In this document: piece after piece, positions 40,539 to 49,850 of the stretch | How positions within the stretch are numbered: position 1 is the stretch's first letter | Layout: each line of letters opens with the position of its first letter | Source of the DNA: Achromobacter deleyi | GTDB lineage: Bacteria > Pseudomonadota > Gammaproteobacteria > Burkholderiales > Burkholderiaceae_B | NCBI RefSeq assembly: GCF_902859705.1 | Contig: NZ_CADIJO010000001.1 | Coordinates: 248,001 to 312,000 of the forward strand | Length of the DNA stretch: 64,000 nt | Direction of reading: 5' to 3' | Made by a program: the position numbers and the translations under genes | The notes under the pieces: generated by a model | Database searches by the model: none | Seen by the model: only the letters and a program-made list of their open reading frames with translations | What the model was told of the DNA's origin: nothing

Positions 40539-42377
40539 ATGAACCGCATTTTGCTTGCCGTTTTCATCGTGGTCCTGGCCGGCCTGCCGCTGCTGCCGGC
40601 CACGCCCGAATTCTGGGTGACGCAGCTGAACTACATCGGCCTGGCCAGCCTGGTCGTGCTGGGCCTGGTGCTGCTGACCGGCGTGGGCGGCCTGACCTCG
40701 TTCGGCCAGGCCGCGTTCGTCGGCCTGGGCGCGTACACCACCGCCTACCTGACCACCCAATACGACGTGTCGCCCTGGCTGGCGCTGCCCGCCGGCCTGA
40801 TCCTGACCGCCGTGGTGGCCTACCTGCTGGGCGCGATCACGTTGCGCCTGTCGGGCCACTACCTGCCGCTGGGCACCATTGCCTGGGGCCTGTCCCTGTT
40901 CTTCCTGTTCGGCAACCTGGATGCGCTGGGCAAGCATGACGGCATCGCCGGCATCGAGCCCATCAGCCTCTTCGGCATGTCGCTGGCCAGTGGCCGCCAC
41001 ATCTATTACCTGATCTGGGTGTTCGTGCTGCTGGCGCTGTGGGCGACCCGCAACCTGCTGAACTCGCGTCCGGGCCGGGCCATCCGCGCGCTCAAGAGCG
41101 GCGCAGGCATGGCCGAGTCGATGGGCGTGAACACTGCCGCATACAAGGTCGTGATCTTCGTCTGGGCTGCCTTGCTGGCGTGCGTGTCGGGTTGGCTCTA
41201 TGCGCACATGCAGCGCGCGGTCAGCCCCAGCCCGTTCGGCATCAACTACGGCATCGAATACCTGTTCATGGCGGTGGTCGGCGGCGCGGGCTACGTCTGG
41301 GGCGCCTTGCTCGGTTCCAGCGTCATCCTGGTGCTCAAAGACCAGTTGCAGAACCTCCTGCCCAAGCTGCTGGACACCAATGCCAACTTCGAGATGATCG
41401 TCTTTGGCGTGCTGCTGATCCTGATGCTGCAATACGCCCGCAACGGCCTGTGGCCGATCCTGGCGGGCTGGTGGGGCAGCCTGACCGGCACCGACGGCTC
41501 GCGCCGCAACCTGGCGCCGCCCGCGCCGGCGCCGGCCCTGCCGCTGCGTCCGCGGCCGCAGGCGGGGCAGGTGGTGCTGGAAGTGGATGCCATCCGCAAG
41601 GAATTCGGCGGCCTGGTCGCCGTCAACGACATCACCTTCAAGGTTCGCTCGGGCGAGATCATGGGGCTGATCGGCCCCAACGGCGCCGGCAAGAGCACGA
41701 CCTTCAACCTGATCAGCGGCGTGCTGCCGGTGACGCGCGGCAAGGTCACGTTCATGGGCGAGCGCATCGACAACCGCTCGGCCCGCGAGATCGCCAAGCT
41801 GGGCGTGGGCCGCACCTTCCAGCACGTGCAACTGCTGCCGGGCATGACGGTGCTGGAAAACGTGGCGCTGGGCGCGCACCTGCGTTCCGACGTGGGCGTC
41901 TGGGCCGGCGCGCTGCATGCCGACCGCGCCCGCGAAGCGCAACTGCTGCACGAGGCCGCCGAGCAGATCAAGCGCGTCGGCCTGGGCGAATACCTGTATG
42001 AGCAGGCGGGCAACCTGGCGCTGGGCCAGCAACGCATCCTGGAAATCGCGCGGGCCCTGGCCAGCGACCCGGTGCTGCTGTTGCTGGACGAGCCGGCCGC
42101 CGGCCTGCGCTACAAGGAAAAGCAAGACCTGGCCCGCGTGCTGGAACAGCTGCGCGCCGAGGGCATGAGCATTCTGCTGGTGGAACACGACATGGATTTT
42201 GTGATGCGCCTGACCAACCACCTGGTGGTGATGGATTTCGGCACCAAGCTGGCCGAAGGCGTGCCGGCCGAGGTGCAACAGAACCCGGCGGTGCTGGAAG
42301 CCTACCTGGGCGGCATCGACGACGATCTGCCCGAAGCCGACCAGGCCAAGCCCGTCACCGCAGGAGGCGTGCAATGA
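40539..42377 (+). CDS. livM: Fused LivM permease and LivG ATPase
   Basis: 612-residue protein. Residues 1-310 are a LivM permease ([21 protein letters not shown], the coupling part [42 protein letters not shown]). A short Pro/Ala linker (about 325-345) leads to a LivG-type ATPase (about 347-612): Walker [10 protein letters not shown] (379-387), signature [15 protein letters not shown], Walker [12 protein letters not shown] and H-loop VEHDMDF. No stop or frameshift lies between them. The start is ATG 40539, just after livH. Its stop overlaps the livF start. Confidence 0.92.
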   Translation: MNRILLAVFIVVLAGLPLLPATPEFWVTQLNYIGLASLVVLGLVLLTGVGGLTSFGQAAFVGLGAYTTAYLTTQYDVSPWLALPAGLILTAVVAYLLGAITLRLSGHYLPLGTIAWGLSLFFLFGNLDALGKHDGIAGIEPISLFGMSLASGRHIYYLIWVFVLLALWATRNLLNSRPGRAIRALKSGAGMAESMGVNTAAYKVVIFVWAALLACVSGWLYAHMQRAVSPSPFGINYGIEYLFMAVVGGAGYVWGALLGSSVILVLKDQLQNLLPKLLDTNANFEMIVFGVLLILMLQYARNGLWPILAGWWGSLTGTDGSRRNLAPPAPAPALPLRPRPQAGQVVLEVDAIRKEFGGLVAVNDITFKVRSGEIMGLIGPNGAGKSTTFNLISGVLPVTRGKVTFMGERIDNRSAREIAKLGVGRTFQHVQLLPGMTVLENVALGAHLRSDVGVWAGALHADRAREAQLLHEAAEQIKRVGLGEYLYEQAGNLALGQQRILEIARALASDPVLLLLDEPAAGLRYKEKQDLARVLEQLRAEGMSILLVEHDMDFVMRLTNHLVVMDFGTKLAEGVPAEVQQNPAVLEAYLGGIDDDLPEADQAKPVTAGGVQ

Positions 42378-43138
42378 CCGCGTCCAAACCCGTACTTGAA
42401 GTCAGCAACCTGTCGGCCCGCTACGGCAAGGTCGGCGCGCTGGCCGGCGCCACCCTGACCGTGCCGGCAGGCAGCATCGTCACCGTCATCGGCGCCAACG
42501 GCGCCGGCAAGTCCACCATGCTGAATGCCGTGATGGGGTCCTTGCCCCAGACCGGCCATGCGGCCGGCACCGTGCAATACGCCGGCACCGATGTGTCCGG
42601 CTGGCAGGTCGAGCGTCGCGTGGCCGCCGGCATGTCGCTGGTGCCCGAGCGGCGCGAGCTGTTCGGCACCATGTCGGTCGAAGACAACCTGCTGCTGGGT
42701 GGCTTTCGCCGTTACCGGGCGCGCGAAAGCGGCTGGCGCGACACGCTGAACGAGGTCTTCGACCTGTTTCCGCGGCTGCGCGAACGCCGTGCCCAGCAGG
42801 CCGGCACGCTGTCGGGCGGTGAACGCCAGATGCTGGCGGTGGGGCGTGCGCTGATGGCCAAGCCCACCTTGCTGATGCTGGACGAGCCCAGCCTGGGGCT
42901 CGCGCCGCGCATCGTGCGCGAGATCTTCCACATCATCGCGCGCCTGCGCGAAACCGGCGTGGCGATTCTGCTGGTCGAACAGAACGCCCGCGCGGCCTTG
43001 CAGGTGGCCGACTACGGCTACGTGCTGGAAACCGGCGAGGTCATCCTGCACGGCCCGGCGCGCGAGCTGGCCGGCGACCCCAAGGTCATCGAAAGCTACC
43101 TGGGCCTGGGCAAGGCCGCCGAGCAAGAAGCGGCTTGA
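42374..43138 (+). CDS. livF: Branched-chain amino acid-type ABC ATPase LivF
   Basis: 254-residue second ATPase of the transporter. Walker [10 protein letters not shown], signature [16 protein letters not shown], Walker [14 protein letters not shown] and H-loop [10 protein letters not shown] are all canonical. LivF/LivG form the nucleotide-binding heterodimer, here with LivG fused to LivM. It overlaps the fusion gene by 4 bases (ATGA) and ends the operon. A GC hairpin without T-tract (43147-43166) lies between it and the convergent ASCH gene. Confidence 0.94.
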   Translation: MTASKPVLEVSNLSARYGKVGALAGATLTVPAGSIVTVIGANGAGKSTMLNAVMGSLPQTGHAAGTVQYAGTDVSGWQVERRVAAGMSLVPERRELFGTMSVEDNLLLGGFRRYRARESGWRDTLNEVFDLFPRLRERRAQQAGTLSGGERQMLAVGRALMAKPTLLMLDEPSLGLAPRIVREIFHIIARLRETGVAILLVEQNARAALQVADYGYVLETGEVILHGPARELAGDPKVIESYLGLGKAAEQEAA

Positions 43139-43146
43139 AGGGGGGC

Positions 43147-43166
43147 GCGGCGCCCGACGGCGCCGC
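43147..43166. other. Hairpin between convergent livF and ASCH genes
   Basis: GCGGCGCC/GGCGCCGC, perfect 8-bp stem with four-base loop (43147-43154 with 43159-43166). No T-tract follows in either direction. Confidence 0.45.
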
Positions 43167-43188
43167 AGCCACCTGGCGGGACGGGCGC

Positions 43189-43611
43189 TCAGTCCGTTCC
43201 GCGCTCGAACACCTCGACCACGCGAAAGCGTTCGCACACCAGCATCATGTCGGGCGCATAGCCGCCATTGCGGCCGAAGTACGCAATGTGCTCGGACCGC
43301 CAGACTTCGTACGGGCCTTCGCCCTCGGCCAGCGCAAACGCTTCGTCCACTTGGTCAAAGCGCTGCATCAGCACGCTGGTGGTCTCGATGACGCAGGCCG
43401 GGCGGCCGCGGCCGTCCAGCACCACGTCGCGGCGGCCCGCTTCCGGTACCGGCTCTTTCTCGGTGAAGTCACGCAGCGCGCCGCAGGTCGCCGTCTTGGC
43501 GCCCGACAGCACCAGCGCCAGCAGTTCATCGGCCAATTCAGGCGAATCGCCGAACTGGAAGGTCACGGCGTTTTCGTACGGGGCGGGTGGTTTCATGCGG
43601 GCGGTGTCCAT
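43189..43611 (-). CDS. ASCH domain protein
   Basis: 140-residue soluble protein of the ASCH superfamily, a PUA-like fold; related members bind or process nucleic acids or N4-acetylcytidine. Visible marks are FGDSPELADELLALVLSGAKTATCGAL with the conserved Gly-x-Lys, and CVIETTSVLMQRFDQVDEAFALAEGEG. ATG 43611 has AGGAG eleven bases upstream and overlaps the phospholipase gene by 19 bases. ATG 43596 makes an ATGA overlap with its stop but has no Shine-Dalgarno. Either way the two genes overlap and are probably coupled. Function unknown. Confidence 0.85.
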   Translation of the reverse strand: MDTARMKPPAPYENAVTFQFGDSPELADELLALVLSGAKTATCGALRDFTEKEPVPEAGRRDVVLDGRGRPACVIETTSVLMQRFDQVDEAFALAEGEGPYEVWRSEHIAYFGRNGGYAPDMMLVCERFRVVEVFERGTD

Positions 43612-45743
43612 TGCAGTATCAACTCCTGTCCCATTGCGGGGTCCGAGATTGAGGGGGCGCCGGTCTCGATGCGTCCGGCCAGGCGGCGCACGAAACCGGC
43701 TTCGTCATCGGCATGCACGCTGAAATCGTACCAACCGCCGCTGCGCGCCAGGTCCCAGTCCACGAGGGTCTCGGCGCCCGCGGGCAATGCGGCGTCGGCG
43801 CGGCCAGGGTAGCCGTAGGCATTGGCCTCGATGCGCGCCACGCGGGCCTTGCCGCCGGGATTACGCAACGTCAGGCGCAGCCGCGGGCCGGCCGCCTCGT
43901 AGAGGGCTTCGACCGTCAAGGGCGCGGCGCCAGCTTGCAGACGGCCCGCGACGTGGCGGTGAAAGCCGTTGGGGCCCAGCACCCACAGGTCATAGCGGCC
44001 CTGATCGGCGGTGGTGGGCCAGACGCCTTCCAGCTGCTTGCCGGCTTCGACGGTATAGCGGCGTGGCCCGGCTTCCAGATGCAGCCGATCGTAGACGTGC
44101 AGCACCGCGCCGGCCGTGCCGGTGTTGTCGAAACGCAGCGCAATGCCATCGCTGTCGGCACGCACCTGCACCGACAGCGCATAGGGCAGGGCGCGCGACG
44201 GCCGCGTGCCGGCTTGCTGGCGTGCCAACCCGGGCTTGTCGGGCGCGGGCGGCGTGATGGTGCCGGGCAGCGCCGCGGCCTGGGCCGCGCGGTCGGCGGT
44301 GGCCGGCAGGCCGCGCAGCCGGTCGGCGTCGTCGGGCGTGGCGAAGTCGAAGATCGACGTCAGGTCGCCGCAGACCGCCCGGCGCCACGGCGAGATATTG
44401 GTTTCGGCCACGCCGAAGCGGCGCTCGACGAAGCGCAGCACCGAAGTGTGGTCGAACACTTCCGAATTGACCCAGCCGCCCTTGGTCCAGGGCGACAGCA
44501 CGTACATCGGCACGCGCGGACCCAGGCCATAGGTGCCGTGCAGGTGGGCGGCGGTGTCGTCTTTCTCGGCCCCCGTCACGATCTCGTGGTATTCGCCCAC
44601 CGTGTCCACCGTGGACGCGCCCGCCAGCGTGCCATCGGCGTGGCGGGTGGGCGGCGCCGGCGGCGGCATGTGATCGAAGAAGCCGTCGTTCTCGTCGAAC
44701 ATCAGCAACAAGACGGTCTTGCTCCAGACGTCGGGATTGGCGGTCAGCGCGTCCAGCACGTGCGCGGTGTAGTCCGCTCCTTGGGCCGGGCTTGACGGGC
44801 TGGGGTGTTCCGAGCCGGCCTTGGTGGCGCAGATCCACGACACCTGGGGCAGCTTGTCGTCCAGCACGTCCTGGCGCAACAGGTCCAGGTCGCGGGTGGT
44901 CAGCGCCTTGTCTTTCAGGGCCGCCAGCGAGCCAGGCAGGCCTTGATGGGCATCGCGATAGGCCTTGAAGCCGGCGGTGGGGTTGAGCGAATAGTTATCC
45001 GCCATGTTCTGGTAGATGCGCCAAGTGATGCCGGCGCGCTCCAGGCGTTCGGGGTAGGTCGTCCAGGTGTAGGCGCCCGCCGGGTCGCCGCCGCCCAGCT
45101 TGTTGTACAGATTGCCCAGCGCCGGGCCGTTGCCGCGGCCCAGGCCGTCGTTGGTGCCGCTCCAGACGAACAGCCGGTTGGTGTTGGTGCCGCCGGTGAA
45201 CGAACAGTGATAGGCGTCGCACACCGTGAAGGCCCGCGCCATGGCGTACTGGAAAGGCATGTCGCTTTCCGTGAAGTACGCCATCGAATGATTCTTCTTG
45301 GCGGCCGGCCATTGGCCCATGCGGCCGGCGTCCCACGCATCCTGGGCGTTGGACCAGGTGTGCGGGGTGCTGGCGACCCGCATGGTCTCGTAGGCCTCGC
45401 GGGTGTCCAGGTGAAACGGCAGCACGCTGCGCGGCGCGCCTTCGTCGGGGCGGCCGTTGTATTGGGCCCAGACGGTGCGATGCGTGAATTCCGGGCTGTC
45501 CGGCACCGGGATGGGAAAGCGGTCGCCAAAGCCGCGCACCCCCGCCAGGCCGCCGAAATAATGGTCGAACGACCGGTTTTCCTGCATGAAGATGACGATG
45601 TGCTCGACGTCTTCGATCGTGCCCTTGCGGCGGTTCGCAGGGATGGCCAGCGCGCGGCGGATGGAGGCGGGCAGCAGCGCCAGGGCGCTGCCGGCGCCGG
45701 CGACCGCGGCGCTGCCGCGCAGGAACTCGCGTCGGGATTGCAT
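43593..45743 (-). CDS. Tat-exported phospholipase C (phosphocholine-specific type)
   Basis: 716-residue secreted phosphoesterase of the PlcH/PlcN (acid phosphatase-like) family, cleaving phosphatidylcholine or sphingomyelin type headgroups. Start 45743 (MQSRREFLRG) has AAGGA nine bases upstream and a twin-arginine signal (R4, R5) followed by a hydrophobic segment. Catalytic and metal motifs are IVIFMQENRSFDHYFG, SFTGGTNTNRLF, SWICATKAGSEHPS and FDENDGFFDHMPPP. Two C-terminal DUF756-like beta domains lie at about 490-580 and 600-690. No plcR chaperone gene is adjacent; an ASCH gene overlaps the end. Confidence 0.92.
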   Translation of the reverse strand: MQSRREFLRGSAAVAGAGSALALLPASIRRALAIPANRRKGTIEDVEHIVIFMQENRSFDHYFGGLAGVRGFGDRFPIPVPDSPEFTHRTVWAQYNGRPDEGAPRSVLPFHLDTREAYETMRVASTPHTWSNAQDAWDAGRMGQWPAAKKNHSMAYFTESDMPFQYAMARAFTVCDAYHCSFTGGTNTNRLFVWSGTNDGLGRGNGPALGNLYNKLGGGDPAGAYTWTTYPERLERAGITWRIYQNMADNYSLNPTAGFKAYRDAHQGLPGSLAALKDKALTTRDLDLLRQDVLDDKLPQVSWICATKAGSEHPSPSSPAQGADYTAHVLDALTANPDVWSKTVLLLMFDENDGFFDHMPPPAPPTRHADGTLAGASTVDTVGEYHEIVTGAEKDDTAAHLHGTYGLGPRVPMYVLSPWTKGGWVNSEVFDHTSVLRFVERRFGVAETNISPWRRAVCGDLTSIFDFATPDDADRLRGLPATADRAAQAAALPGTITPPAPDKPGLARQQAGTRPSRALPYALSVQVRADSDGIALRFDNTGTAGAVLHVYDRLHLEAGPRRYTVEAGKQLEGVWPTTADQGRYDLWVLGPNGFHRHVAGRLQAGAAPLTVEALYEAAGPRLRLTLRNPGGKARVARIEANAYGYPGRADAALPAGAETLVDWDLARSGGWYDFSVHADDEAGFVRRLAGRIETGAPSISDPAMGQELILQWTPPA

Positions 45744-45835
45744 GCGGAATAGTCCTTGATGCTGCGGTTTGCGTTCCATGCGGCGCTGCCCGCACGGGGC
45801 GGGCAGCAGGGGCGGTTCCGGGAATGCGTCGCGGC

Positions 45836-46681
45836 TTACTTGCCGCGGGTGCTTTCCGCGTAGTCCATGTACAGCTTGTGCGCCCGGCGGGCCATGGGGC
45901 CGTATTCCAGCTTGCGGTCTTCGACGCGGTTCACGTGCACCACCTTGCCGTAGTTGCCGGACGAGAACACTTCGTCGGCCGCTTCGATGTCGGCGCGCGT
46001 CAGGCTGCGTTCCTGCACGTCCACGCCGTCGGCCTTGAGCAGGGCCAGCACGCGGCGGCGGGTGATGCCGTTCAGGAAGGTGCCGTTGTCCACGGGCGTG
46101 GACACCACGCCGTCCTTGGCGATCCAGAGGTTGCTGGACGCGAACTCGGCCACGTTGCCGTCGCCATCCAGCATGATGGCGTTGTCAAAGCCCTTGTCCA
46201 TCGCCTCGCGGATGGCGCGCTGGCCATTGGGGTACAGGCACGAGGCCTTGGCGTCGGTGGGCGCCATGTTCGGCCAGGACCGCGCAAAGCTGGAGAAGCA
46301 GGCGGCGAACCCTTGCTCGCCCGGCATCGGCACCTTGAATACGTGCAGCACGAACTGGGTCTTGTCCGCGTCGGGCAGCAGGAAGCCGTCGGCGCAGAAG
46401 AACATGGGCTTGATGTAGAGCTCGGTGCCTTCGGGGAACTTGGCCACGGCCTGCAGGCACAGCGCCTGGATTTCCTGCCAGCCGAGCTGCGGCTTCATCA
46501 GCATTTTTTCGGCGGAGCGGATCACGCGCTGGCAGTGCAGGTCCAGGTCGGGCGTCAGGCCGCGGAATGCGCGCGCGCCGTCGAAGACCATGCTGGCCAT
46601 CCAGAAGGCGTGGTCGGCGGGGCCGAGCAGTTTGGGGTTTTCGGTGGTCCAGTGACCGTTGTGCCAGAACAAGGCGTCCAT
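45836..46681 (-). CDS. ilvE: Class IV aminotransferase, probable branched-chain amino acid aminotransferase
   Basis: 281-residue fold-type IV PLP enzyme, expected to transfer amino groups between branched-chain amino acids and 2-oxoglutarate. The PLP lysine is K145 in PTDAKASCLY. VAEFASSNLWI contains the glutamate that binds the pyridine nitrogen. NGTFLNGITRRRVLALL holds the phosphate-binding Gly-Ile-Thr. It is somewhat shorter than E. coli IlvE (309), so a relative such as a D-amino acid transaminase is possible. It stands between two liv-type operons but faces the other way from the first. Confidence 0.82.
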   Translation of the reverse strand: MDALFWHNGHWTTENPKLLGPADHAFWMASMVFDGARAFRGLTPDLDLHCQRVIRSAEKMLMKPQLGWQEIQALCLQAVAKFPEGTELYIKPMFFCADGFLLPDADKTQFVLHVFKVPMPGEQGFAACFSSFARSWPNMAPTDAKASCLYPNGQRAIREAMDKGFDNAIMLDGDGNVAEFASSNLWIAKDGVVSTPVDNGTFLNGITRRRVLALLKADGVDVQERSLTRADIEAADEVFSSGNYGKVVHVNRVEDRKLEYGPMARRAHKLYMDYAESTRGK

Positions 46682-46755
46682 GGTGTGCTTCCTTTGCTTG
46701 TCTCGTCGTGGCGCTGTTGACGCGCCGAAACGTCAGGATACATGAGCGCGCTGAC

Positions 46756-47775
46756 TCATTCCTTGTCGAGCGCGGCCTGTACCCGCTGCGCCGCGTCTTC
46801 GGGCATCCATTGCCGCCAGACCGGACCGTACTGCTTGAGAAAATAGCGCGCGGCTTCCTCGGGTTCCTTGCCTTCGGTTTCCAGCCAACCCAGGGTGGCG
46901 TCGATGGCGTCGCTGGGCACCGTCAGTTTGGCCAGGAACGCGGCCAGTTGCGGCGCTTCCTTGGCGAAGGCGGCATTGACGCCGGTCACCACGGGGTTGG
47001 GCTTGAATTCGGTGGCGACCGGCTTGGCGCACTTGGGGTCCGTCAGGCAGGTATAGGCCGTCTGGTCGAAGGCGGGCAGTTCCAGCTTGACCAGGTCGAG
47101 CGCGCCGACCAGCGCGGTGGGGGTCCAGTAATAGAAGACGATGTCGCGCTTGCGCTTGTAGGCGGACATGATGGCGGCCTTCTGCGCGGCGCCCGAGCCG
47201 GGCGCGAACAGGCTGTAGTCGCGGTCCAGATCCAGCGCGCGCAGCAGGTTGTCGTTCAGCGTGCCGCAGGCCCAGCCGGCGGGGCAGCCGTAGATGCGGC
47301 CGCGGCCGGGGTCTTCGGGGTCGGCGAACACCTCTTTGAAGCGGGCCAGGTCGGCGGCCGATTTCAGCTCGGGATGGCGTTGCACGGTGTAGCGCGGCAC
47401 GTACCAGCCTTCGCCCGCGTCATAGACATGGCCCAGCCCCAGCACGCGGCCGCTGGCCAGCGCTTTTTTCCAGGCGCCTTCGATCTGGCCGGGCCAGACC
47501 TCGGGGGTGACGTCCACGTCGCCGCGTTGCAGCGCCGCCAGCATCGGCAGCGTTTCGCCGATCTCGACCGATGTCTTGCAGCCGTAGCCGTGTTCCATCA
47601 CATAGCGTTCGATGTTGGCCAGCACCAGGTTGGATTCCCAGTTAAGGCCGCTGAACCGCACCGGGCGGTTTACTTCGCAGGTGGGGGCGGCGGCCTGGGC
47701 CGGCGCAGACATCAACAAGGCGGCGGTCAGCGCCAGGGCGCCATGGACGGCGGCAAGCAAAGGCTTCGTGCGCAT
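46756..47775 (-). CDS. ProX/OpuAC-type betaine-binding protein, orphan
   Basis: 339-residue periplasmic binding protein of the glycine betaine/proline family. The signal peptide starts at MRTKPLLAAVHGAL (47775) and ends around AQA-AAPTC. GLNWESNLVLANIERYVMEHGYGC, LQRGDVDVTPEVWPGQ and IVFYYWTPTALVGALDLVKL are typical and include tryptophans that cage quaternary ammonium ligands. Four to six cysteines may form disulfides. No permease or ATPase of the ProV/ProW type is nearby, so it must share a transporter encoded elsewhere or act as a sensor. ilvE lies 74 bases downstream. Confidence 0.87.
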   Translation of the reverse strand: MRTKPLLAAVHGALALTAALLMSAPAQAAAPTCEVNRPVRFSGLNWESNLVLANIERYVMEHGYGCKTSVEIGETLPMLAALQRGDVDVTPEVWPGQIEGAWKKALASGRVLGLGHVYDAGEGWYVPRYTVQRHPELKSAADLARFKEVFADPEDPGRGRIYGCPAGWACGTLNDNLLRALDLDRDYSLFAPGSGAAQKAAIMSAYKRKRDIVFYYWTPTALVGALDLVKLELPAFDQTAYTCLTDPKCAKPVATEFKPNPVVTGVNAAFAKEAPQLAAFLAKLTVPSDAIDATLGWLETEGKEPEEAARYFLKQYGPVWRQWMPEDAAQRVQAALDKE

Positions 47776-47839
47776 GGTGGAGCACCTTTCGGGTTGCGTG
47801 CCGGCCATTGTAAACACGCGCGGCGCAGGCCCCATGACA

Positions 47840-47864
47840 ACGGGGCCGCATCAAGCGGCCCCGT
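47840..47864 (-). terminator. Probable terminator of the second liv operon
   Basis: Perfect 10-bp stem ACGGGGCCGC/GCGGCCCCGT with five-base loop, 20 bases after the livM stop. Only TTG follows on the minus strand, so termination may be partial. Confidence 0.55.
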
Positions 47865-47884
47865 GGGTCTGGCGGTGTGGCGCG

Positions 47885-48868
47885 TCAGGCGCGGGCGGCG
47901 CGCCGCTTTTCGATGAAGGCGCCGATCTCGCCGACGATGCCGCGGCGGAACGCCAGCACGCAGATGACGAAGATCAGGCCGATCACGATGGTGACGGATT
48001 CGCCCAGGCGCAGGAACCAGTCCACGCCGGTCAGGTTGGCCATGAACTGGCCGAAGTCGCCCACCTTGTTTTCCAGCAGCACCACGATGAAGGCGCCCAG
48101 GATTGGCCCGGTCAGCGTGCCCAGGCCGCCGATCAGCGTCATCAGGATGACCAGGCCGGACATCTGCCAGGTCGCATCCGACAGGGTGGCGGACACGAAC
48201 ACCAGCGTCTTGGTGGCGCCGGCCAGTCCCGCGATGGCGGCCGACAGCACGAAGGCCAGCAGCTTGAAGCGGTCTACGTCATAGCCCAGCGACACTGCGC
48301 GCGGCTCGTTCTCGCGCAGCGCCTGCAGCACCTGGCCGAACGGCGAGTGCACCGTGCGCCAGATGATGAAGTAGCCGATGATGAACACGCCCATCACCAG
48401 GTAGTACAGGTTCAGGTCCTTGGAGAGGTCGATCAGCCCCAGCAGGGTGCCGCGCGGCACGCTTTGCAGGCCGTCTTCGCCGCCGGTGAACTTGGCCTGC
48501 AGGAAGAAGAAGAACACCATCTGCGCCAGCGCCAGGGTGATCATCGCGAAGTAGATGCCGCTGCGGCGGATCGCCAGCGCACCCATCGCCAGGCCCAGCA
48601 ACGCGGCCACCGCCACGCCGAACAGCAGGCCGATCTCGGTGGGCACGCCCCATACCTTCAGCGCATGGCCGGTGGCGTAGGCGGCGCTGCCCAGGAAGGC
48701 CGCGTGCCCGAACGACAAGAGGCCCGTGAAGCCCAGCAGCAGGTTGAAGGCGCAGGCGAACAGGGCATAGCACATGATCTTCATGGCGAAGATCGGATAC
48801 ACCCCGACGAAAGGAAGAATGGCCACCACGACGGCCAGGACCGCATAGCCCAGGAATTGACGGTTCAT
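47885..48868 (-). CDS. livM: Branched-chain amino acid ABC permease LivM
   Basis: 327-residue inner-membrane permease. NLLLGFTGLLSFGHAAFLGSAAYATGH, the coupling segment SPFGQVLQALRENEPRAVSLGYDV and TLIGGLGTLTGPILGAFIVVLLEN are family signatures. It starts inside the livH stop (ATGA overlap). It is the last gene of the livG-livF-livK-livH-livM operon, followed by a hairpin. Unlike the first operon, permease and ATPase are separate proteins here. Confidence 0.95.
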   Translation of the reverse strand: MNRQFLGYAVLAVVVAILPFVGVYPIFAMKIMCYALFACAFNLLLGFTGLLSFGHAAFLGSAAYATGHALKVWGVPTEIGLLFGVAVAALLGLAMGALAIRRSGIYFAMITLALAQMVFFFFLQAKFTGGEDGLQSVPRGTLLGLIDLSKDLNLYYLVMGVFIIGYFIIWRTVHSPFGQVLQALRENEPRAVSLGYDVDRFKLLAFVLSAAIAGLAGATKTLVFVSATLSDATWQMSGLVILMTLIGGLGTLTGPILGAFIVVLLENKVGDFGQFMANLTGVDWFLRLGESVTIVIGLIFVICVLAFRRGIVGEIGAFIEKRRAARA

Positions 48869-49752
48869 TTCTCTTTTCCGAACAGCCCGGCCGGGCGAAT
48901 CAACAGAACAATGGCCATGATGATGAACACGACCGTGCTGGACGCTTCGGGCCAGAACACTTTGGTCAGGCCTTCGATCACGCCCAGGCCCAGCCCGGTG
49001 ACGATGGCGCCCATGATGGACCCCATGCCGCCGATCACGACCACTGCGAATACGACAATGATGAGGTTCGAGCCCATCAGCGGGGAAATCTGCAGCACCG
49101 GTGCGGCCAGCACACCGGCAAAGCCCGCCAGCGCCACGCCGAAGCCGTAGGTCAGCGTGATCATGCGCGGCACGTTCACGCCAAAGGCCTCGACCAGCCG
49201 CGGGTTCTCGGTGCCGGCGCGCAGCAGCGCGCCCAGACGGGTGCGTTCGATCACGAACCAGGTCGCCAGGCAGACCACCACCGACGCCACCACGACCCAG
49301 CCGCGGTAGTTGGGCAACACCATGAAGCCCAGGTTGGTGGCGCCGCGCAGCGCGTCAGGCGTGGGGTAGGGCTGGCCCGATACGCCGTAGAAGCTGCGGA
49401 ACAGCCCCTCGATCAGCAGCGTCAGCCCGAAGGTCAGCAACAGGCCGTACAGGTGATCCAGCTTGTACAGGTGCTTGAGCAGCAGCTTTTCTATCAGGAT
49501 GCCGAACAGCCCGACGACCAGAGGCGCCAGGATCAGCATGACCCAGTAGTTCAACCCCAGGTACGACAGCCCCATCCAGGCCAGGAAGGCGCCCAGCATG
49601 TAGAGCGCACCGTGCGCGAAGTTGATGACGTTCAGCAGTCCGAAGATAACGGCCAGGCCGAGCGACAGCATGGCATAGAAGGAACCATTGACCAGGCCCA
49701 GCAGCAGCTGTCCGAACAAGGCCTGTATGGGGATGCCGAAAATATCAGTCAT
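48865..49752 (-). CDS. livH: Branched-chain amino acid ABC permease LivH
   Basis: 295-residue permease of usual length. NGSFYAMLSLGLAVIFGLLNVINFAHGALYMLGAF, the coupling segment RTRLGALLRAGTENPRLVEAFGVNV and VVIGGMGSIMGAIVTGLGLGVIEGL are diagnostic. It follows the binding-protein gene after 98 bases that hold a strong hairpin, and overlaps livM by 4 bases. Confidence 0.95.
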   Translation of the reverse strand: MTDIFGIPIQALFGQLLLGLVNGSFYAMLSLGLAVIFGLLNVINFAHGALYMLGAFLAWMGLSYLGLNYWVMLILAPLVVGLFGILIEKLLLKHLYKLDHLYGLLLTFGLTLLIEGLFRSFYGVSGQPYPTPDALRGATNLGFMVLPNYRGWVVVASVVVCLATWFVIERTRLGALLRAGTENPRLVEAFGVNVPRMITLTYGFGVALAGFAGVLAAPVLQISPLMGSNLIIVVFAVVVIGGMGSIMGAIVTGLGLGVIEGLTKVFWPEASSTVVFIIMAIVLLIRPAGLFGKEK

Positions 49753-49796
49753 CTTGTGAAAATCCTGCGCGTACGGGGGTAAGCGGGCAAATTCAA

Positions 49797-49829
49797 GATG
49801 CGATCCGGCCGGGTGGGTCGGATCGCATC
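49797..49829 (-). other. Long hairpin after the second liv binding-protein gene
   Basis: 11-bp perfect stem GATGCGATCCG/CGGATCGCATC (49797-49807 with 49819-49829) with an 11-base loop, between the binding-protein gene and livH. No T-run follows, so an mRNA-stability role within the operon is more likely than full termination. Confidence 0.6.
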
Positions 49830-49850
49830 ATGGGGTCACGTGGGTGGGAT

